Positions 45,192 through 54,977 of a stretch of DNA of 64,000 nucleotides are shown here, in pieces. This DNA comes from CALKZN01 sp050633585 (GTDB lineage: Bacteria; Pseudomonadota; Gammaproteobacteria; Arenicellales; Arenicellaceae): positions 54,795-118,794 of the forward strand of contig JBOEGT010000022.1 of the NCBI GenBank assembly GCA_050633585.1, in the 5' to 3' direction. Made by a program: the position numbers and the translations under genes. Every line of letters begins with the position of its first letter. Within the stretch, counting starts at the first letter, position 1. The notes beneath the pieces are model-generated. The model saw nothing but the letters and a program-made list of their open reading frames with translations. It searched no databases and was not told the DNA's origin.

Positions 45192-48131
45192 ATGAATGAT
45201 AATTTTAAATGTCCTGCTTATCTCAACGTCAATCAAGCAGACGATCCCAACAAAGATTACGGAACACCTTCGGCCTTATCATGCATTGAAAAGGCTGACT
45301 ATGAAAACGACGAGCCATCATTTGAAATGGTCACTGGCACTATTGACGGCCAAACAATCACCGTGCCTGCAGGCACATCTGTCATGCGCGCCGCCTCGAC
45401 ATTGAATGTCAATATCCCGAAATTGTGCGCCACTGACAGCATTGAACCTTTTGGTTCTTGTCGGCTTTGCCTAGTAACTATCGAAGGTCGACGTGGCTTT
45501 CCAGCCTCTTGCACGACCCCTTTTGAAGCAGGCATGAAGGTCACCACACAAAACAATGACATTGCCGAATTACGTCGCAATGTGATGGAATTATATATAT
45601 CAGACCACCCATTAGATTGCCTCACCTGCTCTGCCAATGGTGATTGTGAACTGCAAGACATGGCTGGAAGTGTTGGCTTAAGAGATGTTCGCTATGGCTT
45701 TGATGGTGAAAATCATTTGGAAAGTGAAAAAGACACATCAAACCCTTATTTCGATTTTGACCCTAGCAAATGCATTGCTTGCTCACGCTGCGTTCGTGCG
45801 TGTGAAGAAACCCAAGGAACGTTTGCTCTAACCATTGAAAATCGCGGTTTTCAATCAAAGGTCAGCGCAGGACAATCTGAATTATTTTCAGACTCAGACT
45901 GCGTGTCATGTGGTGCCTGTGTTCAGGCCTGCCCTACGGCAACATTAATGGAAAAATCGATTATTGAATCAGGGCAACCTGAGCACGAAACCATCACAAC
46001 ATGCGCTTATTGCGGTGTTGGCTGCGCATTCAAAGCGGAAATGAAAGGCGAGCAAATCGTACGAATGACTCCTTACAAAGGCGGCCAAGCCAATCGCGGT
46101 CATTCCTGCGTTAAAGGACGTTTCGCTTTTGGGTATGCGACACACAATGACCGAATGACCACCCCCATGATTCGTGACTCCATTAACGAACCTTGGACTC
46201 AAGTTTCTTGGGACGAGGCGTTCACGTTTGCCGCGAAGCAGCTTAAAGCTATTCAAAAACAATATGGTGTAAAATCCATTTCAGGTATTTCATCGTCTCG
46301 GTGCACAAACGAAGAAGTCTACTTAGTGCAAAAAATGGTCCGTGCTGCCTTTGGCAACAACAACATCGACACCTGTGCACGTGTTTGCCACTCACCCACG
46401 GGCTACGGTTTAAAACAAACACTGGGTGAATCAGCAGGCACACAAAACTTTGACTCAGTCGAAAAGGCTGATGCCATCATGGTGATGGGCGCCAACCCAA
46501 CTGATGCCCATCCTGTTTTTGCTTCACGTTTAAAAAAGCGTTTACGGGAAGGAGCAAAGCTCATTGTCATTGACCCGCGGCGTATTGACCTTGTGGATGG
46601 ACCTCACATCAAGGCTTCCCATCATTTAAAATTACTACCGGGCACCAATGTCGCCTTTATCAACACAATGGCACATATCATTGTGCGTGAAAACTTGCAT
46701 GATATTGACTTCATCAACACGCGTTGCGAGCCTGAAGCATTTGATGAGTGGCTCACATTTATCAAAGACGAGCAACACTCTCCTGAGAATACTGCTGCTA
46801 TTACAGGCATACCCACAGATGAAATCATTGCTGCCGCCAAGCTGTATGCCAGCGCCAACAATGGCGCAATTTATTACGGCTTAGGCGTCACTGAACACAG
46901 TCAGGGTTCAACTACCGTGATGGGAATCGCTAACCTTGCCATGCTCACTGGCAATATTGGCCGCCACGGTGTTGGCGTTAATCCATTGCGCGGACAAAAC
47001 AATGTCCAAGGGTCTTGCGACATGGGATCATTTCCACATGAACTTCCGGGTTATCGCCCCGTATCAGATGATGCGGTTAGAAGTACGTTTGAACAAGCAT
47101 GGGACGTTGCTATTGACCCAGAACCAGGCATGCGCATCAACAACATGTTAGATGCTGCCGTCGCAGGCGTTTGTAAAGGCATGTATGTTCAAGGTGAAGA
47201 TATCGCTCAATCCGACCCAAACACACATCACGTTGAAGCGGCGCTAAAAAACCTAGATTGCTTGATCGTACAAGACATCTTCCTGAATGAAACGGCCAAA
47301 TTCGCGACAGTCTTTTTACCCGGCTCAAGCTTCCTCGAGAAAAATGGTACTTTTACGAATGCAGAACGCCGTATTTCTCCCGTTCGCCGGGTAATGAAAC
47401 CTCTAGCTGGGCTAGAAGACTGGGAAGTCACTCAAGGGCTAAGTAATGCGCTCGGCTTTGAGATGAACTACAAGCACCCACGTGAAATTATGCAAGAAAT
47501 TGCCCAATTAACCCCTACATTTAAAAACGTAACATACGAAAGAATTAATCAGGAAGGCTCCCTACAATGGCCTTGCAATGATGAATCACCTAATGGCACT
47601 CCTGTGATGCATGAAGAAGAATTCGTGCGTGGCAAAGGGCTATTCAAAGTCACAGAATATGTTGCGACTGATGAAAAGGTCACTCGTCGCTTCCCACTAC
47701 TGCTAACCACTGGACGGATCTTGTCCCAATACAATGTTGGCGCGCAAACACGCCGTACAGAAAACAATTTTTGGCATGCAAAAGACTTGCTAGAAATACA
47801 TCCAGCGGATGCCCAAGACAGAGGTATCACCGATGGTGATCGCTTAAAAATTGAAAGCCGTTCAGGCACCACCCACTTACACGCATTTGTCACAGAACGT
47901 GTTCAAGCGGGTGTTGTATATACGACTTTTCACCACCCTGAAAGTGGCGCAAACATCATCACAACAGACAATTCTGACTGGGCAACAAATTGCCCAGAAT
48001 ACAAAGTAACTGCGGTACAAATTAGTAAAGTGATGGGAGAACAGTCTCAATCAGATTGGCAAAAGCAATTTGAAGGTTTCACTGAACAACAAATAGAATT
48101 CGTCAAACAAAGTGAGGAACAAGATGCCTAA
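45192..48131 (+). CDS. fdsA: NAD-dependent formate dehydrogenase alpha subunit, molybdopterin-containing
   Basis: This 979-residue catalytic subunit oxidises formate to CO2. It reads in order: [2Fe-2S] domain (C79, C90, C93, C107); NuoG-like H139/C143/C146/C152 cluster; two ferredoxin-type [4Fe-4S] motifs (C194-C204 and C237-C247); then the molybdopterin domain with its own [4Fe-4S] site C271, C274, C278 and C306, and the active-site segment CARVCHSPT. There C399 is the molybdenum ligand, so this is the cysteine form, not selenocysteine, and no SECIS logic is needed. The C-terminal molydop-binding domain starts near residue 840. It lies 24 bases after fdsB and 70 before fdhD. No fdsD-like delta-subunit gene follows. 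Confidence 0.95.
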   Translation: MNDNFKCPAYLNVNQADDPNKDYGTPSALSCIEKADYENDEPSFEMVTGTIDGQTITVPAGTSVMRAASTLNVNIPKLCATDSIEPFGSCRLCLVTIEGRRGFPASCTTPFEAGMKVTTQNNDIAELRRNVMELYISDHPLDCLTCSANGDCELQDMAGSVGLRDVRYGFDGENHLESEKDTSNPYFDFDPSKCIACSRCVRACEETQGTFALTIENRGFQSKVSAGQSELFSDSDCVSCGACVQACPTATLMEKSIIESGQPEHETITTCAYCGVGCAFKAEMKGEQIVRMTPYKGGQANRGHSCVKGRFAFGYATHNDRMTTPMIRDSINEPWTQVSWDEAFTFAAKQLKAIQKQYGVKSISGISSSRCTNEEVYLVQKMVRAAFGNNNIDTCARVCHSPTGYGLKQTLGESAGTQNFDSVEKADAIMVMGANPTDAHPVFASRLKKRLREGAKLIVIDPRRIDLVDGPHIKASHHLKLLPGTNVAFINTMAHIIVRENLHDIDFINTRCEPEAFDEWLTFIKDEQHSPENTAAITGIPTDEIIAAAKLYASANNGAIYYGLGVTEHSQGSTTVMGIANLAMLTGNIGRHGVGVNPLRGQNNVQGSCDMGSFPHELPGYRPVSDDAVRSTFEQAWDVAIDPEPGMRINNMLDAAVAGVCKGMYVQGEDIAQSDPNTHHVEAALKNLDCLIVQDIFLNETAKFATVFLPGSSFLEKNGTFTNAERRISPVRRVMKPLAGLEDWEVTQGLSNALGFEMNYKHPREIMQEIAQLTPTFKNVTYERINQEGSLQWPCNDESPNGTPVMHEEEFVRGKGLFKVTEYVATDEKVTRRFPLLLTTGRILSQYNVGAQTRRTENNFWHAKDLLEIHPADAQDRGITDGDRLKIESRSGTTHLHAFVTERVQAGVVYTTFHHPESGANIITTDNSDWATNCPEYKVTAVQISKVMGEQSQSDWQKQFEGFTEQQIEFVKQSEEQDA

Positions 48132-48201
48132 GTTCGCAAACTCATGGTTGTTAACGAAGCAACTAACTAAGCGTCAATCATGACTGCGCTACAATCATTG
48201 A

Positions 48202-49035
48202 ATGAATGACTACAAGATGAACGCTTTCACAGGCATCAAACAACCCATCGATCAAGATGCGGGCATCAAGCGCCGAGAAATCACTCAGCGAACATCGAAA
48301 GGTACTGTTACTCGTTCAGACATGGTTGCCAATGAAGTGCCTGTTGCATTCATCTACAACGGCAACAGTCACGCGGTGATGATGGCGACCCCTATAGACC
48401 TCAATGATTTCGCCGTTGGGTTTAGCATGACTGAGCGTATCATTGATAACCCATCAGACATTCACAGCATTGAAATTAGACGCGCCCATCACGGGATGAC
48501 CATCGAACTAGATATCGCAGAACATCTAATTGAACGTTTATCTTCCAAAAATCGACAATTTAGCGGAAGAACAGGTTGTGGCGTATGCGGAATTTCCGAT
48601 TTAGCAGCCGCTATTCCAAACCTAGATCCTATACAAAAGACAGCACTGCCAGAACATCACATCATTCAAAAATCGATGACCCTTTTTGCTGAACAACAAG
48701 TACTTCAGCGGCAAAGTGGTGCAGTGCATGCTGCCGCACTCTTTAGTCAGGAAGGTTCCTTCATCGCTGCAAGAGAAGATATCGGCAGACACAATGCCTT
48801 AGACAAACTGATTGGAGGGCATATCCAATCAATGACAGCACAACATTTCATTGTGCTGTCTAGCCGAGCCAGTCATGAACTTGTGGTCAAATCGGTCATT
48901 GCCGGTATCGGCAGTCTTGTGAGCATTTCTGCTGCAACAACATTAGCTATCGAACTGGCGAAAAAAACCAACCTTAATTTGATTGGCTTTATTCGCAATG
49001 ACCGTCAAGTTATCTATTCAAACCCCAATAATTAA
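48202..49035 (+). CDS. fdhD: Formate dehydrogenase accessory sulfurtransferase
   Basis: FdhD (FdsC in fds operons) moves sulfur from the IscS cysteine desulfurase to the molybdenum cofactor before it enters formate dehydrogenase. The 277-residue protein has the essential CxxC in GRTGCGVCG (C126 and C129) and the later conserved REDIGRHNALDKLIG and LSSRASHELVVKSV segments. ATG at 48202 is used; an ATG five codons later is equally plausible because neither has a strong ribosome-binding site. It is last in the operon and ends only 10 bases from the convergent TAXI gene. Confidence 0.94.
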   Translation: MNDYKMNAFTGIKQPIDQDAGIKRREITQRTSKGTVTRSDMVANEVPVAFIYNGNSHAVMMATPIDLNDFAVGFSMTERIIDNPSDIHSIEIRRAHHGMTIELDIAEHLIERLSSKNRQFSGRTGCGVCGISDLAAAIPNLDPIQKTALPEHHIIQKSMTLFAEQQVLQRQSGAVHAAALFSQEGSFIAAREDIGRHNALDKLIGGHIQSMTAQHFIVLSSRASHELVVKSVIAGIGSLVSISAATTLAIELAKKTNLNLIGFIRNDRQVIYSNPNN

Positions 49036-49045
49036 TCAAGAGTTA

Positions 49046-50128
49046 TTAACCGCATTCAATCGGATAACGCTTATATCTCTCAGGCGATCTAGGCACCGTA
49101 AATTGACACATACGACGATAGTACTTTTCAGCACCCGGGTGCAATGGCACACCCAAACCTTCAAGACCGTTCAGCGATGAACCTAAATTAATCACCTTCC
49201 CTTTTGAGTGAGTCTTAACAAGCGTATCTTGCCCATAGTCTTGCCACATTGCTCTCACCACTTTGTACATCAAAGGGTCTGGTTTTTTAGCATGTGTAAA
49301 CAAAAGAGCACTCACAGCGACCGTGTTCACATCGTAATCAACACCCGAATAGATGCCCGATTTAATCGTTGATGGAATATAGTACGGTACCGCCTTATTC
49401 GAACGGCGCACTTCATCTTCCGTAAAAGAGTACAGAGAAATTCCTAACTCTTCACTGAGCTTTGCAATGCCTGAAACCGGTGTTCCTGCTGCATAAAAAT
49501 ACGCATCCAACTTCCCTTGTTTAATCAGCTCAATACTCTCACCACTGCTGACGGGAAACGCCTTATAATCATCACGAGTCAATCGAAACTCCGCTAAAAT
49601 CGCTTCTACCGCATTTTGCGTGCCAGAACCTGGTTTATCGATACCAACTCGTTTTCCAGCTAAGTCTCCTAACGCTTCCAACTCTACACCTGGCGCTAAC
49701 ACTAAATGTAAATCTTCTGGATACAAGTTAGCCAAAATACGCAAATCACTTTTAGGCTGCCCCTCAAATTTGCCTAAACCTTTGTACGCAAAGTACATGA
49801 CTGCCGCATCTGAAATACCGATATCAAGAGCACCTGACTGCACGTCAGTAACATTCTGAACCGATGCACCTGTCGATAGCGCTTCAGCCGACACACCGTC
49901 AATACCACAACCACCTAAGAAGTCGCAATCTTGTGGCGCTTTATCCTTAGACAGCAATTTAGCAATTGCACCTCCGACTGGATAATAAGTTCCCCCGGTA
50001 CCACCCGTACCGATCTTTAAACTCACTGCACCTGACTCTGCTTTTGTCTGCGCATAAGCAGACGATAAAAACATTGATAACAACAAGAACGCACCTAAAT
50101 GCGCTATACGAAAAATAATATTATTCAC
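49046..50128 (-). CDS. TRAP transporter solute receptor, TAXI family
   Basis: This periplasmic receptor of the TAXI class has 360 residues. The signal peptide ends at AYA (residue 26). The family opening VSLKIGTGGTGGTYYPVGGAIAKLL is followed by SVQNVTDVQSGALDIGISDAAVMYFAYKG and GKRVGIDKPGSGTQ. Conventional TAXI systems pair with a fused DctQM membrane protein, but none is next to this gene, so it is an orphan receptor in this window. It faces the end of fdhD, 10 bases away, with no terminator between. Its own promoter is probably at 50195-50223. Ligands of the family include glutamate and other acids; none can be assigned here. Confidence 0.9.
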   Translation of the reverse strand: MNNIIFRIAHLGAFLLLSMFLSSAYAQTKAESGAVSLKIGTGGTGGTYYPVGGAIAKLLSKDKAPQDCDFLGGCGIDGVSAEALSTGASVQNVTDVQSGALDIGISDAAVMYFAYKGLGKFEGQPKSDLRILANLYPEDLHLVLAPGVELEALGDLAGKRVGIDKPGSGTQNAVEAILAEFRLTRDDYKAFPVSSGESIELIKQGKLDAYFYAAGTPVSGIAKLSEELGISLYSFTEDEVRRSNKAVPYYIPSTIKSGIYSGVDYDVNTVAVSALLFTHAKKPDPLMYKVVRAMWQDYGQDTLVKTHSKGKVINLGSSLNGLEGLGVPLHPGAEKYYRRMCQFTVPRSPERYKRYPIECG

Positions 50129-50194
50129 TCAAAACCCCCGTAAATTTCAAACATTTCTGGTTAAAAAGTCTTAAAACTCAATAACATACAATAC

Positions 50195-50223
50195 ATATAA
50201 ACTTATTGTAATGAATCTGTCAA
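50195..50223 (-). promoter_or_regulatory. Probable promoter of the TAXI receptor gene
   Basis: On the minus strand a perfect TTGACA (50218-50223) is followed after 17 bases by TTATAT (50195-50200) in an AT-rich stretch, about 67 bases before the ATG at 50128. The -10 is imperfect. Confidence 0.5.
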
Positions 50224-50392
50224 TCCCATTCACGATCTCGCTACATGACATTTTTTATTGCCTCAAGAGAAAAGTTCATCGATAAAAAGCATCACTCGTT
50301 CATCTTCCCTGAACAAGGTCTTTACGTGTTTTCACATTCCTATTGAAAGCATTTTTTTACAGGGATGAGCCCAACAAAAAATTGACCAATAA

Positions 50393-51595
50393 CTAACCAA
50401 AAATCCGTTCACGTGCATAAAGCTTGATAGAAACAAACACCAAGCACATCGCAAAAAAACAACTACTTAGCATAGACAAGGTAAGCAAAGCACCATCAAT
50501 CGCTTCACCTTTAAACGTTTCAATAATAATCAACCCTTGACTCAAACTAGGCACCCACATATTTGCAAGAGATGGTTCTGGCGACAAGAAGCTCAACAAG
50601 ATTAATGGCATGCTCGGAACTAGCATCATCATCCCCAAATAAGACTGCGCTTCTTTATAACTTTTAGTAAACGAGGCAAACAACACCATCAACGCGCACC
50701 CAAGGAACACAAACGGCAAGCAGGTAACAAACACAACCAGCACCTTGGCAACACCTAGGGAGATAGTCAACGAGTCAATCGGCAAATAATTAAACGCAAA
50801 CGCCAAACCCGTCAACACTAACAATAAGGTCAACGATGAAAAAACCATTGTCGCCCCTAGCTTAGCGATGACGACCGTACTGCGATCAATCGGCTGAGTG
50901 AGCAATGTTTCAAGCGAACCATTTTCACGCTCTCCAGCAGTGGTATCAATAGCCAAATACATTCCACCTACCATGATGAAAATAATAATCAAATACGGCA
51001 TCATGGTTAAAATTTGCGAATTACGCGATTCCACAGTCGCCACATCGGAGGTATTGATACGAATGCTTTGCATCACTTGCGGACTCACACCTCTAGCCTG
51101 CAAACGTAAAGTGCTGATATTGTTCGCATAAGCAGCAATAGCGCGACGAAGCGCGTAATAGCCTATTTTTTCAAGCCCTGAAATAGAACTGTCATGAATC
51201 AATAAAACTGGCGCTGTCTGCCCAGACTCGAAGCGCTTAGGAAAGTTGCTATCAATTTTTAGCACCATTCGCTCCACACCATCTCGCACAACTTGCTCGG
51301 GGTCATCCACATTATGCTTGATCGAGAAGTTATTTTGCTCAAGCCAGCGCATTAGGTTCGGCGCATACTCAGCACCAATCACCGCAATTTGAATGGGCTC
51401 AGCGCTAACAAGATCCGTTTCCTCTTCGATAGTTTTCTCAGTGAACCATATAAAACCAAACATCAGCAATGGCCCAATCACCGTGGAAACAGCAATGGTA
51501 GTGAGTGTGCGCTTGTCACGAAGATTATCGATCACCTCCTTACGCAGGATAATCCACATTTTTTTCCATTGCGATATGACTCGAAGCTTATTCAT
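50393..51595 (-). CDS. ABC-2 type transporter permease (NatB-like)
   Basis: This 400-residue inner-membrane exporter subunit has one N-terminal helix (about 31-51), a large extracytoplasmic domain (55-215), then five or six helices (about 218-395). This is the layout of ABC2_membrane_3/NatB permeases. TAGERENGSLETLLTQPIDRSTVV after the second helix is a family landmark. It shares one base with the ATPase gene upstream, so the pair is translated together. Export of sodium or small compounds is known for NatAB; the substrate here is unknown. Confidence 0.88.
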   Translation of the reverse strand: MNKLRVISQWKKMWIILRKEVIDNLRDKRTLTTIAVSTVIGPLLMFGFIWFTEKTIEEETDLVSAEPIQIAVIGAEYAPNLMRWLEQNNFSIKHNVDDPEQVVRDGVERMVLKIDSNFPKRFESGQTAPVLLIHDSSISGLEKIGYYALRRAIAAYANNISTLRLQARGVSPQVMQSIRINTSDVATVESRNSQILTMMPYLIIIFIMVGGMYLAIDTTAGERENGSLETLLTQPIDRSTVVIAKLGATMVFSSLTLLLVLTGLAFAFNYLPIDSLTISLGVAKVLVVFVTCLPFVFLGCALMVLFASFTKSYKEAQSYLGMMMLVPSMPLILLSFLSPEPSLANMWVPSLSQGLIIIETFKGEAIDGALLTLSMLSSCFFAMCLVFVSIKLYARERIFG

Positions 51596-52326
51596 TAGGC
51601 AAGCCCCTCCTCTGAGCCAATCGCTTTAATAAAGGCATTTTCCAAGTTCTCCTCTCCAGTCGAATGCCTAATCACAACAGGCGTCCCTTTTGCGGCTACC
51701 TTACCGTTCGCGATAATCACAATTTCGTCACATAAAATGGCCACTTCCTGCATCACATGACTCGACAATAAAATACAATGGCCTGCACTTTTTAAGCGCA
51801 ATATCACCTCTCTTAAGCCACGCGTTGCCAAAACATCTAAGCCGTTACTCGGCTCATCCAATAGTATATTTTTTGGTTGATGAATCAGCGACCTTGCTAA
51901 CGCCACCTTTGTTTTCTGCCCTTGAGAAAAACCTTTGCACCGCCGTTCAATAAATTCTGACATATCCAGTAAGTCAACTAATTCGTTAATGCGCTGATCT
52001 AACATGGCGCCTGACAACCCATGCAACTCGCCAAAGTAGCGAATATTTTCACGTGCACTTAAACGTTCATAAATACCCGCCCCATGAGCCAAAACACCAA
52101 TCACCGACCTCACTGCCAAAGAGTCTTTTTTCACATCAAACCCATCGATCAACGCTGTGCCTGAATCAGGCTCAAACATGGTATACAACATTCTAAGCGT
52201 CGTTGACTTGCCTGCTCCATTGGGGCCCAACAAACCTGTGACACAACCATCTTTTGCACAAAAAGACACATCATCCACCGCTTTGATATCACCAAAACTT
52301 TTCATTAAACCGCGTGCTTCTATCAC
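51595..52326 (-). CDS. ABC transporter ATP-binding protein (NatA-like)
   Basis: This 243-residue cytoplasmic ATPase has Walker A GPNGAGKST (34-42), an atypical signature FSQGQ (133-137), Walker B ILLDEP (154-159) and a following H-loop region SSHVM. It would energise the permease encoded just downstream (one-base overlap). It overlaps the alpha/beta hydrolase gene upstream by four bases (ATGA type), so the three genes form one tightly coupled operon. Confidence 0.93.
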   Translation of the reverse strand: MIEARGLMKSFGDIKAVDDVSFCAKDGCVTGLLGPNGAGKSTTLRMLYTMFEPDSGTALIDGFDVKKDSLAVRSVIGVLAHGAGIYERLSARENIRYFGELHGLSGAMLDQRINELVDLLDMSEFIERRCKGFSQGQKTKVALARSLIHQPKNILLDEPSNGLDVLATRGLREVILRLKSAGHCILLSSHVMQEVAILCDEIVIIANGKVAAKGTPVVIRHSTGEENLENAFIKAIGSEEGLA

Positions 52327-53888
52327 GATTTTGGCCCCGCATGATTACTAAAAAATGGCATCGCGCGCTCTCTCTCAATACAGCTCGCATCCAATGATTC
52401 AAATGAACCCTTCTGAATAAACTCACTGCCAAGTTGCAGCACACACCCTCGATGAAATACCCCATGCCCATGTGCAGGCACAATTAAATGCATAGCATTT
52501 GACAGCATATCTAAGGCTTTATCTCCATTTTCAGGCGGTGTAATTGGGTCTGTTTCACCTGACAATATCAGCACAGGCACATCACTATCAAACGGCTCAA
52601 AGAAGTCCTCATCTACAACGCCTCTTGGAAATATTTCACACATCGCCGCAATACTCTCCGCCATGCGTTTACCCAAATAAGTTGCCTCCAAATTCTGTAA
52701 ATCACCGGCCTGCACAAAAGGAGCATCTTCGGCACACACAACAGAATTACTCATACCAATAGCAAAGCCTTGAGAAAACTCCGCACCAACCATGAGGGCT
52801 TGCGCCACCAAAGGCCCATAATTTTTTGCATGCGCTTGAGAAATCAACATCGGCAACAAGGCATTACTTTCAGTTGAATATGCCATCAACCTCAATAAAC
52901 CGAACAACTCCTCTTCTGAAAATTCTTTTTCTGTCAGTTCACCACTGACCGGATGAGCAAGCGATACGTTGACGGGCGCTTTGCTCAAACGATCTCTCAA
53001 CTGAGAAAATTTCATTTGAATACTCCCAAACTGCGAATGACATTCTTCCGACAGAGAGCAGCGTTCCGCCATTTGATCAAAGGCTGATTGCGAACGCCTT
53101 GCAATTTCACCACCCGCCAAATTTAGACCAATGTGTGAGACGCCATCCAAAATAACTGCACGTGTTTGCTCGGGAAAACGGCGTAAATAATGCTGGGCTA
53201 CGCGTGTACCATAAGATACGCCATAGATACTTAGTTGCTCATAACCCGCCGCATGACGCACGGCATCCAAATCTTGCACAGCGACACTGGTTGTATAAAA
53301 CCTTAAATCCGCATCAAGCGCATCCAAACACACCTGACTGAGTTTTTTAATTTGCTCAACATCACCCCCATTAATCTGCTCTGCTTCAGACATATTTATG
53401 CAAGGCAAAATATTGGACCGGCCAGTGCCACGTTGATCTACAACCAAAATATCACGCTCTGCGCGAATACCTTCCAGCACGGCACTGTAATTGACAGCCA
53501 AATCGATAGACGATGCTCCCGGACCACCTTGGATTAAAGTGAATGCATCCGGCTTAGGCGTCAAGGATCGAGATGGCAGCTTCATAATCGACAACGTTAT
53601 CAAGCGACTGTTTAAATCTTTTGGGTTTTCCAAACGCGTCAATTTCGCACATTGTGCATCAATTTGCTGTGCTCTCTGTGAGACTAAACAACGACGAAAA
53701 ACAAGACTATTGAAAGCAACATTTTCCATGTTGTTGTCATAGGCATTATCTGAAGCAGTTGCTTGCTTAGCAACATCATCGGCGATAGCCTGCATTGACC
53801 CTATAACGGCGCACAACAATAGTGCAACATAATATCTAACCATGTTTTGATTATTTTGAGTGAGTGAGAATAAACATTTTAACTGCAC
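52323..53888 (-). CDS. Alpha/beta hydrolase, proline iminopeptidase/tricorn-aminopeptidase-like
   Basis: This 521-residue hydrolase is exported or periplasmic: hydrophobic residues 18-37 end in a likely signal-peptidase site near AIA-DD. The oxyanion region is LIQGGPGASS (about 119-128) and the nucleophile elbow is GVSYGT, inside IYGVSYGTRVAQHYLRRFPEQ. The C-terminal part holds VLILSGETDPITPPENG for the acid and a histidine in VPAHGHGVFHRGC. These fit the TAP/proline iminopeptidase group, which releases N-terminal residues from peptides. It is first in an operon with an ABC-2 exporter, overlapping the ATPase gene by four bases. The physiological substrate is unknown. Confidence 0.85.
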   Translation of the reverse strand: MQLKCLFSLTQNNQNMVRYYVALLLCAVIGSMQAIADDVAKQATASDNAYDNNMENVAFNSLVFRRCLVSQRAQQIDAQCAKLTRLENPKDLNSRLITLSIMKLPSRSLTPKPDAFTLIQGGPGASSIDLAVNYSAVLEGIRAERDILVVDQRGTGRSNILPCINMSEAEQINGGDVEQIKKLSQVCLDALDADLRFYTTSVAVQDLDAVRHAAGYEQLSIYGVSYGTRVAQHYLRRFPEQTRAVILDGVSHIGLNLAGGEIARRSQSAFDQMAERCSLSEECHSQFGSIQMKFSQLRDRLSKAPVNVSLAHPVSGELTEKEFSEEELFGLLRLMAYSTESNALLPMLISQAHAKNYGPLVAQALMVGAEFSQGFAIGMSNSVVCAEDAPFVQAGDLQNLEATYLGKRMAESIAAMCEIFPRGVVDEDFFEPFDSDVPVLILSGETDPITPPENGDKALDMLSNAMHLIVPAHGHGVFHRGCVLQLGSEFIQKGSFESLDASCIERERAMPFFSNHAGPKS

Positions 53889-54040
53889 TTAAGCTTAGCA
53901 GTTTTATCACATCCTCAAAGAATTCAATCCATTAAATTTTTGATTAAATTAAGCCTCAATAACGCTAAAAAGGCATTTTAGCCTTGAAAATTATCCACTA
54001 CTAAAATGCCGTCCTATTGCATAAAAGACTCACGATCAAG

Positions 54041-54937
54041 TTAAAAACCTTTTGGCACTAGGTTTAACATAGCAATCGCTTCACGCACATCATCTGGCCA
54101 CAACCATAGGCGAAATTGCTCTGGAATTTTCGTATAGTCTTCTGGACCATGTAATTGGCGATTACTCATGTCAGCACAATAGCGGCTCCGCCACGCCAGC
54201 TGCTCTGGAAAGGATAAATCATCTCCTCTATCCAGTTTCTCGGCAATTTTAAATAGCTTTTCGCACATACGATACTCGTAGCCAGGCAACGACAACTCAT
54301 TCGCATATTGCCCTCGCTTACTTGTTTTAGCTTGCTCCGCCGTATCCACAAACAACGATAAATCCAATTCACCCGGAATACTTGGAAACAATATAAACGG
54401 CGCAGCCCATCCACTTCCAATCAAGTCTAAATTAAAGGTTGCACGCTCAGCACGTGTCATCGAATCTCGTTCAGACTTGCTATAAGACGGCGCAATATAA
54501 GCCAGCAATCGCCCATAGTTATCAAATGGTGAGTCTGCGGTGCGAATGAACAATTTACGCTTTCTTGTAGACCCTTCTTTTGTCAAACGTTTATCCACAA
54601 TATCTTTATGAAACGCACTGGCTTCTTTGCCTTGTTCATATTGCAAGGTGCCCGCATCAACATCTTCTAATTTCGGCAGAATATAATCTCGAAAGGCCTT
54701 GGATACGGGCACAACACCCTGCTTGATAAATGTCGCTAACGCCTTGAATTTATCATCGACTCGCTCAGCTCCCCGTTCCGATCGAGCAGTCACCTCTGGC
54801 GTGTCAATTGACAACATTCGAATCGGCATTCGAATATTAGGTGTGTCTCCATCAGACACATCGACCAAAGATTTTGCACCTAGCGATGGCAAGTTATGCC
54901 CTGCCGGACTCCATAACACTTCAATATCGTTACTCAT
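54041..54937 (-). CDS. Staphylococcal-nuclease-like (SNase) domain protein
   Basis: This 298-residue protein has an N-terminal SNase fold. VSDGDTPNIRMPIRMLSIDTPE (27-48) gives the calcium and catalytic residues expected at D31, R40, D45, T46 and E48. SPFDNYGRLLAYI (136-148) gives the second catalytic arginine, R143. Between them lies an enlarged insertion (55-130), and a C-terminal extension (200-298) is not part of the usual nuclease. No signal peptide is visible, unlike most secreted thermonucleases, so its target may be intracellular. It stands alone, with GGAG before the ATG and a small hairpin in its leader. Nuclease activity is inferred from motifs. Confidence 0.8.
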   Translation of the reverse strand: MSNDIEVLWSPAGHNLPSLGAKSLVDVSDGDTPNIRMPIRMLSIDTPEVTARSERGAERVDDKFKALATFIKQGVVPVSKAFRDYILPKLEDVDAGTLQYEQGKEASAFHKDIVDKRLTKEGSTRKRKLFIRTADSPFDNYGRLLAYIAPSYSKSERDSMTRAERATFNLDLIGSGWAAPFILFPSIPGELDLSLFVDTAEQAKTSKRGQYANELSLPGYEYRMCEKLFKIAEKLDRGDDLSFPEQLAWRSRYCADMSNRQLHGPEDYTKIPEQFRLWLWPDDVREAIAMLNLVPKGF

Positions 54938-54960
54938 ACGTATTTCTCCATAGTGTCAAA

Positions 54961-54977
54961 GCTGCCACCATGGCAGC
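54961..54977 (-). other. Leader hairpin upstream of the SNase-like gene
   Basis: GCTGCC (54961-54966) and GGCAGC (54972-54977) form a GC-rich 6-bp stem with a five-base loop, 23 bases before the ATG at 54937. On the minus strand it is followed by TTTGACAC and then GGAG, so it is too close to the gene to be a useful terminator and may tune translation. Confidence 0.3.

Noticed and set aside
46380..46400. Possible selenocysteine codon in the formate dehydrogenase active site
   Set aside because: The active-site codon is TGC (Cys399) in an uninterrupted frame; no in-frame TGA is present.
48124..48183. Tiny 19-codon ORF after fdsA as a possible fdsD
   Set aside because: It is far shorter than FdsD (about 70 residues or more) and has no resemblance to it. 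It is probably chance.
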